Source of the DNA: Gaiellales bacterium
GTDB lineage: Bacteria; Actinomycetota; Thermoleophilia; Gaiellales; F1-60-MAGs149
Direction of reading: 5' to 3'
Length of the DNA: 6,954 nt
NCBI GenBank assembly: GCA_030831375.1
Contig: JAURLF010000088.1
Span: 1-6,954, forward strand
In this document: positions 1 through 5,202 of the stretch, one piece after another
How the letters are laid out: each line of letters begins with the position of its first letter
Position numbering within the stretch: position 1 is the stretch's first letter
Translations under genes and position numbers: made by a program
Notes under the pieces: generated by a model
Seen by the model: only the letters and a program-made list of their open reading frames with translations
Databases searched by the model: none
What the model was told of the DNA's origin: nothing

Positions 1-378
1 GAGCTGCTCAACCGCATCGACGAGGTGATCGTCTTCCACAAGCTGTCCCGCGAGCAGATCCTCTCGATCGTGGACTTCATGCTGCAGCGCCTGCGCGACC
101 AGCTCGACCAGCACGAGGTCGCGATCGAGCTGACCGAGTCGGCCAAGGAGCTGCTCGTGCAGGAGGGCTACGACCCGGCGATGGGCGCGCGGCCCCTGCG
201 CCGCGCGATCCAGCGGATCCTCGAGGACCCGCTCGCCGACTTCGTGCTCGCGCAGCAGCTGAAGCCCGGCTCGACGATCCTCGTGGACCGCAAGGAGGGC
301 GACGAGGAGGTCACGATGGAGATCGTGCCGCCGACGCCCGACGCGCCGCCCGCGGACCTCGCCGGCGCCGTCGACTAG
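1..378 (+). CDS. clpC: ClpC-type AAA+ unfoldase, C-terminal end (partial)
   Basis: This is the last 125 codons of a Hsp100/Clp ATPase gene; the 5' part lies outside the window and the frame is open from base 1. The visible protein begins with LLNRIDEVIVFHKL, typical of the end of the second AAA+ large domain. It continues through the D2 small domain, including the sensor-2 segment GYDPAMGARPLRRAIQR (about residues 56-72 of the visible part) and ILEDPLADFVL. A short acidic and proline-rich tail (PPTPDAPPADLAGAVD) ends at TAG 376-378. Family members unfold substrates and feed them to the ClpP protease in the cytosol. Wording of the D2 end and the short tail favour ClpC over ClpB, but the N-domain and middle domain that would settle this are not visible. 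The next base after its stop is the last base of the opposing Fur-family gene, with no terminator between them. Confidence 0.93.
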   Translation, partial: ELLNRIDEVIVFHKLSREQILSIVDFMLQRLRDQLDQHEVAIELTESAKELLVQEGYDPAMGARPLRRAIQRILEDPLADFVLAQQLKPGSTILVDRKEGDEEVTMEIVPPTPDAPPADLAGAVD

Positions 379-843
379 TCAGGCGGCGCGGCAGGCGCGG
401 CAGCGGCCGCGCAGCGCCACGTCGTGCCCGGTCACCTCGAAGTCGACGCGGTCGCCGATCGCGTGGATCGCGGCCTCGAGCGCGTCGTCCGCGAACGCCT
501 CCACGGATCCGCAGCGGGTACAGACGGCGTGGTGGTGGTGCTCGCCGCCGGGCAGCGCGGGCTCGAAGCGGGCGACGCCGTCGCCGGTGTCGACGCGCGT
601 CACGAGGCCGTGCTCGTGGAGCAGCTCGAGCGTGCGGTAGACCGACGCGATCCCGACGCGGTTGCCCTGTCCGCGCAGCCGGTCGTGGATCTCCTGCGCG
701 CTGGCGCAGCAGTCCTGGGCTGCCAGCGCGCCGAGGACGGCATCGCGCGCCGTGGAGCGGCGCCCGCCGCGACGGGCGAGGGCCTCGGTGGCGTGGGCCG
801 ACCACGCGCCCGGTGTCGGGTGGTCGTGGGTGTGGGCGGCCAT
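379..843 (-). CDS. Fur/Zur-family metal-responsive transcriptional repressor
   Basis: A 154-residue Fur-superfamily repressor, close to the usual length. The N-terminal winged-helix domain (about residues 24-95) includes SAQEIHDRL and the recognition-helix region GIASVYRTLELLHEHGLV. The C-terminal dimerisation domain carries EHHHH (101-105), C108-x-x-C111 and C148-x-x-C151, the two CxxC pairs expected to form the structural zinc site. The regulatory site is hard to assign. E94 in RFEP sits where E. coli Fur has E81, and actinobacterial Zur proteins usually have cysteine near there. D85 in VDTGDG resembles the Zur aspartate. The position matching Fur H33 appears to be cysteine (C45-C46). The first 25 residues are His-rich (HTHDH). 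The start is ATG at 843-841, 7 bases after a -10-like TAGACT. The gene diverges from a ZIP transporter across a Fur-type operator, so autoregulation and control of the transporter are likely. Family is certain; Fur versus Zur is open, hence no symbol. Confidence 0.93.
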   Translation of the reverse strand: MAAHTHDHPTPGAWSAHATEALARRGGRRSTARDAVLGALAAQDCCASAQEIHDRLRGQGNRVGIASVYRTLELLHEHGLVTRVDTGDGVARFEPALPGGEHHHHAVCTRCGSVEAFADDALEAAIHAIGDRVDFEVTGHDVALRGRCRACRAA

Positions 844-846
844 CGC

Positions 847-874
847 TTGCAGTCTAGTTGATAATGGTTATCAT
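847..874 (+). promoter_or_regulatory. Putative promoter of the ZIP transporter gene
   Basis: TTGCAG (847-852) and TATCAT (869-874, 5 of 6 to TATAAT) are separated by 16 bp. The -10 ends 9 bases before ATG 884, predicting a leaderless or nearly leaderless transcript, and no Shine-Dalgarno is present. The -10 lies inside the Fur-type operator, so bound repressor would occlude it. GATAAT at 860-865 is an alternative -10. Confidence 0.45.
851..856 (-). promoter_or_regulatory. Putative -10 element of the Fur-family gene
   Basis: On the minus strand these bases read TAGACT, fitting TANNNT (4 of 6 to TATAAT). Seven bases (GCAAGCG) separate it from the ATG at 843, so transcription could begin at or next to the start codon and give a leaderless mRNA. 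No Shine-Dalgarno sequence is visible. No good -35 is seen. The adjacent operator would cover the region just upstream. Confidence 0.45.
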
Positions 875-879
875 TACCG
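859..879. promoter_or_regulatory. Fur-family operator (Fur/Zur box)
   Basis: Bases 859-873 read TGATAATGGTTATCA, an inverted repeat with perfect 6-bp arms (TGATAA/TTATCA) around TGG. It matches 13 of 14 defined bases of the 7-1-7 Fur consensus TGATAATNATTATCA. A second, weaker 7-1-7 copy offset by 6 bp (865-879, TGGTTATCATTACCG, 10 of 14) overlaps it, the arrangement known for Fur sites that bind two dimers. This AT-rich island in very GC-rich DNA lies in the 40-bp gap between a Fur-family gene and a divergent ZIP transporter gene, and overlaps the likely core promoter of the transporter. Metal-loaded repressor would be expected to block both directions. The match is seen directly; binding is inferred. 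Confidence 0.88.
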
Positions 880-883
880 GCCG

Positions 884-1609
884 ATGGTCGAGCTGCTCAA
901 GATCCTGCCGTTCTTCACCACGATCGCCGGCGGGCTGATCGCCCTGCGGGCGCGTGGCCGGGCACACCTCGTCTACGGGCTCGCCGGCGGCGCGATGCTC
1001 GGCCTCGTCGCCTTCCACCTCCTGCCCGAGCTGAGCGAGGCCGACACGCCCGAGTTCGGCCACGTGCCGCTGCCGTACCTGCTGCTGGTGGGCGCGTTCC
1101 TGCTCCTGTTCGTGCTCGAGGAGCTGATCGGGCCGCACCCCGCCGACGAGGACGAGGGCGGCGAGCACCGCCACCCGCACGTCGGCCTGATCGGGGCGAT
1201 CGCGCTCGTCGTGCACTCCTTCCTCGACGGCCTCGCGATCGGCATCGGCTTCGGCGTCTCGGCCACGGTCGGCATCGCGATCCTCGTCGCGGTGCTGGCC
1301 CACGACTTCGCGGACGGCATGGCCACGGCGGCGATCATGCGCAAGCACGGCAATCCGCCGACCCGGACCTGGGCCCTGATCGGCGCCGCCGCGGTCGCGC
1401 CCGTGGCCGGCGCCTTCCTCGGCGGCGCGCTGGACCTGCCGGAGAGCTGGATCGCCGACTACGCGGGCTTCTTCGCCGGCACGCTGCTCTACTTCGCGAC
1501 CCGCGACCTGATCCCGGGCGCCCGCCGTGGCGGCAGCGCCCGCACGGCCTTCGCGACGGTGCTGCTCGGCGTCGTCGGGATGTGGCTGCTCGGCGTCGCG
1601 GGGATCTAG
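884..1609 (+). CDS. ZIP-family divalent metal transporter
   Basis: A 241-residue integral membrane protein of the ZIP (ZRT/IRT-like) family, likely importing zinc or another divalent metal across the cytoplasmic membrane. Hydrophobic segments are visible at about residues 5-22, 28-48, 62-83, 100-125, 128-152, 163-182, 191-206 and 221-240, consistent with the eight-helix fold. A His/acid-rich loop (about 84-99, GPHPADEDEGGEHRHPH) separates helices 3 and 4, where ZIPs carry their metal-rich loop. Helix 4 has HSFLDGLAIG (H111, D115) and helix 5 has HDFADGMATA (H140, D141, D144), matching the paired binuclear metal motifs. Classical ZIPs have HNxPEG there, so the proline is missing and Asp replaces Glu. 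ATG 884 is chosen because the frame upstream crosses the operator and the opposite Fur-family gene, and because the resulting length matches the family. Divergence from a Fur-family gene across its operator suggests metal-dependent repression. The exact metal is not determined. Confidence 0.92.
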   Translation: MVELLKILPFFTTIAGGLIALRARGRAHLVYGLAGGAMLGLVAFHLLPELSEADTPEFGHVPLPYLLLVGAFLLLFVLEELIGPHPADEDEGGEHRHPHVGLIGAIALVVHSFLDGLAIGIGFGVSATVGIAILVAVLAHDFADGMATAAIMRKHGNPPTRTWALIGAAAVAPVAGAFLGGALDLPESWIADYAGFFAGTLLYFATRDLIPGARRGGSARTAFATVLLGVVGMWLLGVAGI

Positions 1610-1716
1610 GGCCCCGCCGCGCCGAGCGCCGCCGCGCCGGCGAGGCCGGCCGTGCCGAGGATGACGCCGCCGCGGCCGGGCACGGGCACTTCGGGGGCGT
1701 GATCGGTGGGTTCCAT
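1606..1716 (-). CDS. Doubtful 36-residue hydrophobic small ORF
   Basis: An open frame on the minus strand in the 243-bp spacer (1610-1852) before radA. It starts at ATG 1716-1714 and would encode a 36-residue peptide: a polar N-terminus (MEPTDHAPEVPVP), then GRGGVILGTAGLAGAAALGAAGP, which could be a short membrane segment or signal-like stretch. No Shine-Dalgarno or convincing -10 precedes it. Its stop falls in the palindromic CTAG that ends the ZIP gene, so the tail-to-tail overlap is forced by that tetramer and is not independent support. It may be chance or the remnant of a longer gene. The rest of the spacer is GC-rich and holds nothing I can assign apart from the radA -10. Confidence 0.15.
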   Translation of the reverse strand: MEPTDHAPEVPVPGRGGVILGTAGLAGAAALGAAGP

Positions 1717-1840
1717 GCCGCGAACGCGCCACCCGCTCCGGTCGCGATCCGGGGCGCGGTGTGCGGGATCGTCGAGACTCCGTAAGCAGGCATGTCCGAT
1801 CGGCGACGGATCCGCGCGCGGCCGCCGCCGGCCCCGCGAT

Positions 1841-1852
1841 TAGCCTCCGACC
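1841..1852 (+). promoter_or_regulatory. Putative leaderless promoter (-10) of radA
   Basis: TAGCCT at 1841-1846 fits TANNNT and is followed by six bases (CCGACC) and then ATG 1853. This is the spacing expected if transcription starts on the A of the start codon. No Shine-Dalgarno lies upstream of the ATG and no convincing -35 is visible. Confidence 0.45.
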
Positions 1853-3196
1853 ATGGCCCGCACCGCGACCCGCTTCTCCTGCACGGCCTGCGGCGAGGCG
1901 CTGCCCAAGTGGGAGGGGCGCTGCCCGGCCTGCGAGGCGTGGGGGACGGTGCAGGAGGAGCGCGCCGTCCTCTCGTCGCCGCGCGCCCGCGGCATGGCTC
2001 CGCCTGCGGCCGTCGTGGAGCTCGCCGACGTCTCCGCCGACGAGGCGGAGCGCATCCCGACGGGCATCGGCGAGCTCGACCGCGTGCTCGGCGGCGGCAT
2101 CGTGCCCGGGTCGCTCGTCCTGCTCGGCGGCGAGCCCGGCGTCGGCAAGTCGACGCTCCTGACCATGGCCCTCGCCGCCATCGCGGAGTCGCGTCCGGCG
2201 CTGCTTGTGACCGGTGAGGAGTCGGCCGCGCAGGTGCGCCTGCGGGCCGAGCGGATCGGCGGCGCGGGCAGGATCCGCGTCGTCGCCGAGACCGACCTCG
2301 ACGCCGTCGCCGCCACGATCGCCGCGGAGCGCCCCGCGGTCTGCGTCGTCGACTCGGTGCAGACGCTGTGGACCGCCGACCTCGCGTCGGCGCCCGGCTC
2401 GGTCGCGCAGGTGCGCGAGGCCGCGGGCGGCCTCCTGCGCGTGGCCAAGGAGCACGGGGTCGCCGTCATCCTCGTCGGCCACGTGACCAAGGACGGCGCG
2501 GTGGCCGGTCCGAAGGTGCTCGAGCACCTGGTCGACTGCGTGCTGCTGTTCGAGGGGGAGCGCGGGGGCGAGCTGCGCATCCTGCGCGCCGCCAAGAACC
2601 GCTTCGGCGCCACCTCCGAGCTCGGCGTCTTCGCGATGACGGGGCGCGGGCTCGAGCCCGTCGAGGATCCCTCGGCGCTGCTCGGCCGGGACGAGCTCGG
2701 CGCGACGGGGTCCGTGGTCGCCTGCACGCTCGAGGGCTCGCGGCCGCTGCTTCTCGAGGTGCAGGCGCTCGTCTCGCCGTCGGAGCTGCCGCAGCCGCGC
2801 CGGCTCGCGAACGGCATCGACCGCAACCGCCTCGCGATGCTGCTCGCCGTCCTCTCGCGGCACGCCGGCCTCGGCCTCGGCTCCGCCGACGTCTTCGTGA
2901 ACGTCGTCGGCGGCGTCCGCGTCGACGATCCCGCCGTCGACCTCGCGGTCGCCCTCGCCGTCGCCTCGGCGGCGCGCGGCGAGCCGACCGGCCCGCTGGT
3001 GGCGATCGGCGAGCTCGGCCTGACCGGCCGCACGCGGCCCGTCGGCCAGGTCGAGCGACGCCTGCAGGAGGCCGCGCGGCTCGGGATCGGGCAGGCGATC
3101 GCGCCGCCCGGGGCGCCCGCGGTGCCCGGGATCGTGGTGCGCTCCGCCGGCAGCGTGGGCGAGGCGCTCGCGCTCGCGCTCGGACCCGCCGCCTAG
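1853..3196 (+). CDS. radA: DNA repair protein RadA (Sms)
   Basis: A 447-residue RadA, close to the usual 450-460. The N-terminal C4 zinc finger is C10-x2-C13 and C24-x2-C27 in the typical CTACGEALPKWEGRCPAC context. The RecA-like ATPase domain follows the IPTGIGELDRVLGGG lead-in, with Walker A GGEPGVGKST (92-101), TGEES (120-124), Walker B VCVVDSVQT (163-171) and the RadA signature KNRFG (248-252). The Lon-protease-like domain (about 300-440) contains the NRLAMLLAVLSRHAG and DVFVNVVGGVRV segments. RadA is a cytosolic branch-migration ATPase/helicase acting on recombination intermediates. In Bacillus, RadA interacts with DisA and lowers its c-di-AMP synthesis; disA lies close by here but is separated by an opposing nuclease gene. 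ATG 1853 is fixed by the zinc-finger N-terminus and the -10 just before it. The stop TAG shares CTAG with the stop of the opposing gene. Confidence 0.97.
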   Translation: MARTATRFSCTACGEALPKWEGRCPACEAWGTVQEERAVLSSPRARGMAPPAAVVELADVSADEAERIPTGIGELDRVLGGGIVPGSLVLLGGEPGVGKSTLLTMALAAIAESRPALLVTGEESAAQVRLRAERIGGAGRIRVVAETDLDAVAATIAAERPAVCVVDSVQTLWTADLASAPGSVAQVREAAGGLLRVAKEHGVAVILVGHVTKDGAVAGPKVLEHLVDCVLLFEGERGGELRILRAAKNRFGATSELGVFAMTGRGLEPVEDPSALLGRDELGATGSVVACTLEGSRPLLLEVQALVSPSELPQPRRLANGIDRNRLAMLLAVLSRHAGLGLGSADVFVNVVGGVRVDDPAVDLAVALAVASAARGEPTGPLVAIGELGLTGRTRPVGQVERRLQEAARLGIGQAIAPPGAPAVPGIVVRSAGSVGEALALALGPAA

Positions 3197-4053
3197 TCGC
3201 GAGCGGCGAGCCGCTCGGCGAGGCGGCCGATCCCGGCCGCCGCGCACGCCGCCGCACCCGCGGCCCAGTCGGGCTCGCCGCTCAGGGGCCGCTCGAGCGG
3301 CAGGTCGCGGCGCATCGTCGCGATCTCCCGGAAGACGCGCAGATCGGTGGCGGACTCCGCCACGGCCCTGGCCTTCGCCGGGGTCAGCTCGTCCGCGTGC
3401 AGGATCACCTCGTCGAGGCCGCCGTAGCGGGCCAGCAGGTCGGCGGCCGTCTTCTGGCCGATCCCCTTCGCGCCCGGGAGGTTGTCGGAGGGGTCGCCGC
3501 GCAGCGCGATCAGGTCGGGCACGAGTCCGGGGCCGACGCCGTAGCGATCGACGACGCCGGCCGGGTCGACCACCTCGACCTCCGACATCCCCGACAGCGG
3601 CCGCACCACGGACGTCCGCTCGGAGGCGAGCTGGAACGCGTCGCGGTCGTGGGTCACGACGAGCGCCGTTCCGCCCGCGGCCTCCTCGAGCGCGACGAGG
3701 GTCGCGCAGACGTCGTCAGCCTCCCACGGCGGCGCGGTCAGCGCCGCCACGCCGAAGGCGCGCACGAGGCCGGGAAGGAGGTCGAGCTGCTCCACGAGGT
3801 CGGGGGCGAAGTCCTCGCGCTGACCCTGGTACGCAGGCCACGCTTCGTGGCGGGGCGAGGGCAGCCGGCAGTCGAAGGCGACGGCCAGCGCCCGCGGTGC
3901 GAACAGGTCCCATGCGGCGGCGAGCATCGAGATCGTGCCCTGCAGGAGGCCGATCGGCCGCCCGGTCGACCCCGTCAGCGGCGGCAGCGCGTGGTAGGCG
4001 CGGTGCGCGAGCGCATCGCCGTCGACGATCAGGAGGGGCCCGGTCTGCGCCAC
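3193..4053 (-). CDS. Stand-alone 5'-3' exonuclease (FEN / PolA N-domain type)
   Basis: A 286-residue protein matching the 5'-nuclease domain of DNA polymerase I without the polymerase, like actinobacterial stand-alone 5'-3' exonucleases and E. coli ExoIX (Xni). The PIN-like acidic active site is visible in order: D11 and D13 (LLIVDGDALAHRAYHAL), D61 (AFDCRLPSPRHEAWPAYQGQR), E111/D113/D114 (PPWEADDVCATLV) and D136/D138 (VVTHDRDAFQLA). The helix-3-turn-helix DNA-binding segment then gives D187 and D190 in RGDPSDNLPGAKGIGQKTA (185-203). All metal ligands appear present, unlike ExoIX, which I recall lacks some of the third-site residues, so it should be active in removing flaps or 5' ends during replication or repair. 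The start is GTG 4053, six bases after a -10-like TATGGT. The gene opposes radA (stops overlap) and diverges from disA (23-bp gap). I give no symbol because naming varies. Confidence 0.94.
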   Translation of the reverse strand: MAQTGPLLIVDGDALAHRAYHALPPLTGSTGRPIGLLQGTISMLAAAWDLFAPRALAVAFDCRLPSPRHEAWPAYQGQREDFAPDLVEQLDLLPGLVRAFGVAALTAPPWEADDVCATLVALEEAAGGTALVVTHDRDAFQLASERTSVVRPLSGMSEVEVVDPAGVVDRYGVGPGLVPDLIALRGDPSDNLPGAKGIGQKTAADLLARYGGLDEVILHADELTPAKARAVAESATDLRVFREIATMRRDLPLERPLSGEPDWAAGAAACAAAGIGRLAERLAARD

Positions 4054-4058
4054 GCGGC

Positions 4059-4064
4059 TACCAT
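4059..4064 (+). promoter_or_regulatory. Putative -10 of disA
   Basis: TACCAT fits TANNNT (4 of 6 to TATAAT) and ends 12 bases before ATG 4077, which would leave a leader of roughly 4-6 nt. No Shine-Dalgarno is visible and no clear -35 is seen inside the exonuclease gene. The gap from the divergent gene is only 23 bp, so the promoter must lie here or further upstream within that gene. Confidence 0.35.
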
Positions 4065-4065
4065 A
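4060..4065 (-). promoter_or_regulatory. Putative -10 of the exonuclease gene
   Basis: The minus strand reads TATGGT (TANNNT; 4 of 6 to TATAAT), followed by six bases (AGCCGC) and GTG 4053, predicting a leaderless transcript. No Shine-Dalgarno is present. It overlaps by five bases a candidate -10 for disA on the other strand. Confidence 0.45.
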
Positions 4066-4076
4066 CCCGTCCCGCC

Positions 4077-5135
4077 ATGCTCGATCCCCGCCGCAACCCC
4101 CGCCTGATCGAGGCCCTCCGCCTGCTCGCGCCCGGCTCCGAGCTGCGCCTCGGCATCGACGACATCATCAAGGGCCACCTCGGCGCCCTGATCGTGATCG
4201 GCGAGCCCGACGAGGTCGCGCCGCTCTGCTCCGGCGGGCTCGAGCTCGACATCCCGTTCTCCGCCGCGATGCTCTACGAGGTCGCGAAGATGGACGGCGC
4301 GATCGTGATCGAGCGGGACCTGTCGCGGATCCTGCGCGCCAACGTGCAGCTGATGCCCGACGCGGCGATGCCGACCACGGAGACGGGGACGCGCCACCGT
4401 ACCGCCGAGCGCGTCGCGCGCCAGACCGAGGCGATCGTGGTCGCGATCTCGCAGGAGCGCGACACCGTCAACGTGTACACGGGCGGCTCGCGCTACCAGC
4501 TCGACCCGATCCCCGAGCTCCTGACCAAGGCCACCCAGGGCCTGGCCACGCTGCAGGGCCACCGCGAGCAGCTCGAGCGCGGCGCGGACGACCTGACCGC
4601 GCAGGAGCTGCGTGGGGCGGTGTCCCTCGACGACGTCCTCAACGTGCTGCAGCGTGCCGAGATGGCGGCGCGGATGATCGATGAGATCACCCGCAACGTC
4701 GCCGAGCTCGGCCTCGACGGGCGGCTCGTGGCGATGCAGCTCGCCGAGCTGTCCGAGGGGGTGGTGGAGGAGCGCCGGGCGATCATCCGCGACTACCGCT
4801 CCGACGACGCCACGGGCGGCCCCGACGAGGCGCTCGAGCGCCTCGCGGCGCTGCGCTACTCGGAACTCGTCGACATCGCCTGCGTGGCGCGCGCGATGGG
4901 CTTCGGCGAGCGCCCCGCGGGCGATCCGCGCCCGCGCGGCTACCGCGCGCTCGCGCGCATCCCATCGCTGGCCGACGAGGACGCGGACCGCATCGTGGCG
5001 GCCTTCCCGAGCTACGCGGCGCTGATGCGGGCGACTCTGCGCGAGCTGCAGGAGGTCGATGGTCTCGCGCCGGGCCGGGCCGGCGAGGTGCAGCAGGGGC
5101 TGCGGCGCCTGCAGGACCGGCACCTGCGCGGCTGA
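4077..5135 (+). CDS. disA: DNA integrity scanning protein DisA (diadenylate cyclase)
   Basis: A 352-residue DisA, near the usual 350-360. It condenses two ATP into cyclic di-AMP and scans DNA, stalling at branched structures. The N-terminal DAC domain (about 1-140) shows GALIVIGEP, the catalytic DGA motif (73-75, KMDGAIVIERD) and the RHR motif (106-108, GTRHRTAERVA). The linker helices (about 145-290) include LTAQELRGAVSLDDVLNVLQ. The C-terminal helix-hairpin-helix region (about 295-345) contains YRALARIPSLADEDADRIV and LRELQEVDGLAPGRAGEVQ. ATG 4077 gives the canonical N-terminus MLDPRRNPRLIEALRLLAPG; the frame runs further upstream, but only across the opposite exonuclease gene. c-di-AMP is an essential or stress-linked messenger in many Gram-positives, and DisA activity is restrained by RadA in Bacillus. 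carD follows after 67 bp and could receive read-through, as no terminator is visible. Confidence 0.97.
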   Translation: MLDPRRNPRLIEALRLLAPGSELRLGIDDIIKGHLGALIVIGEPDEVAPLCSGGLELDIPFSAAMLYEVAKMDGAIVIERDLSRILRANVQLMPDAAMPTTETGTRHRTAERVARQTEAIVVAISQERDTVNVYTGGSRYQLDPIPELLTKATQGLATLQGHREQLERGADDLTAQELRGAVSLDDVLNVLQRAEMAARMIDEITRNVAELGLDGRLVAMQLAELSEGVVEERRAIIRDYRSDDATGGPDEALERLAALRYSELVDIACVARAMGFGERPAGDPRPRGYRALARIPSLADEDADRIVAAFPSYAALMRATLRELQEVDGLAPGRAGEVQQGLRRLQDRHLRG

Positions 5136-5168
5136 CGGAAACCTCCCCCGTTCGGCCCCGAGTCCGGT

Positions 5169-5196
5169 TATCCTTCCTCTCCACGCACGGGAGGAG
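5169..5196 (+). promoter_or_regulatory. carD leader: putative -10 and strong Shine-Dalgarno
   Basis: TATCCT (5169-5174) is a -10-like TANNNT hexamer, predicting a start near 5181. GGGAGGAG (5189-5196) is a strong Shine-Dalgarno six bases before GTG 5203, and the clearest one in the window. TCCTCTC (5175-5181) can pair with GGGAGGA (5189-5195), seven pairs including one wobble and a 7-nt loop. Only transcripts started upstream, such as read-through from disA, would carry the whole hairpin. No clear -35 is seen. Confidence 0.5.
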
Positions 5197-5202
5197 CGCC
5201 GA

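Noticed and set aside
862..876. Second palindrome TAATG...CATTA offset by 3 bp from the main operator
   Set aside because: The 3-bp register does not match known overlapping Fur dimer spacing, and its arms derive from the same AT-rich bases as the main site.
662..883. Extension of the ZIP reading frame upstream of 884
   Set aside because: It would run through the operator and deep into the opposite Fur-family gene; the added residues have no ZIP similarity, and the protein already has full family length from ATG 884.
1628..1665. GC-rich inverted repeats (GCCGGC, GGCCGGCC) after the ZIP gene as an intrinsic terminator
   Set aside because: There is no following T tract, and short GC palindromes are expected by chance at this base composition.
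854..3247. 797-codon open frame on the minus strand opposite the ZIP gene and radA
   Set aside because: It lies antisense to two clearly recognised genes, its product is low-complexity Arg/Asp/Gly/Ala sequence, and it arises from the G/C bias at third codon positions.
3897..4076. Upstream start for disA
   Set aside because: The added 60 residues are Arg/Ala-rich antisense translation of the exonuclease N-terminus; MLDPRRNP at 4077 is a good DisA N-terminus.
5059..5202. Upstream start for carD overlapping disA
   Set aside because: The CarD family starts at MFKVGD, and a strong Shine-Dalgarno sits six bases before GTG 5203.
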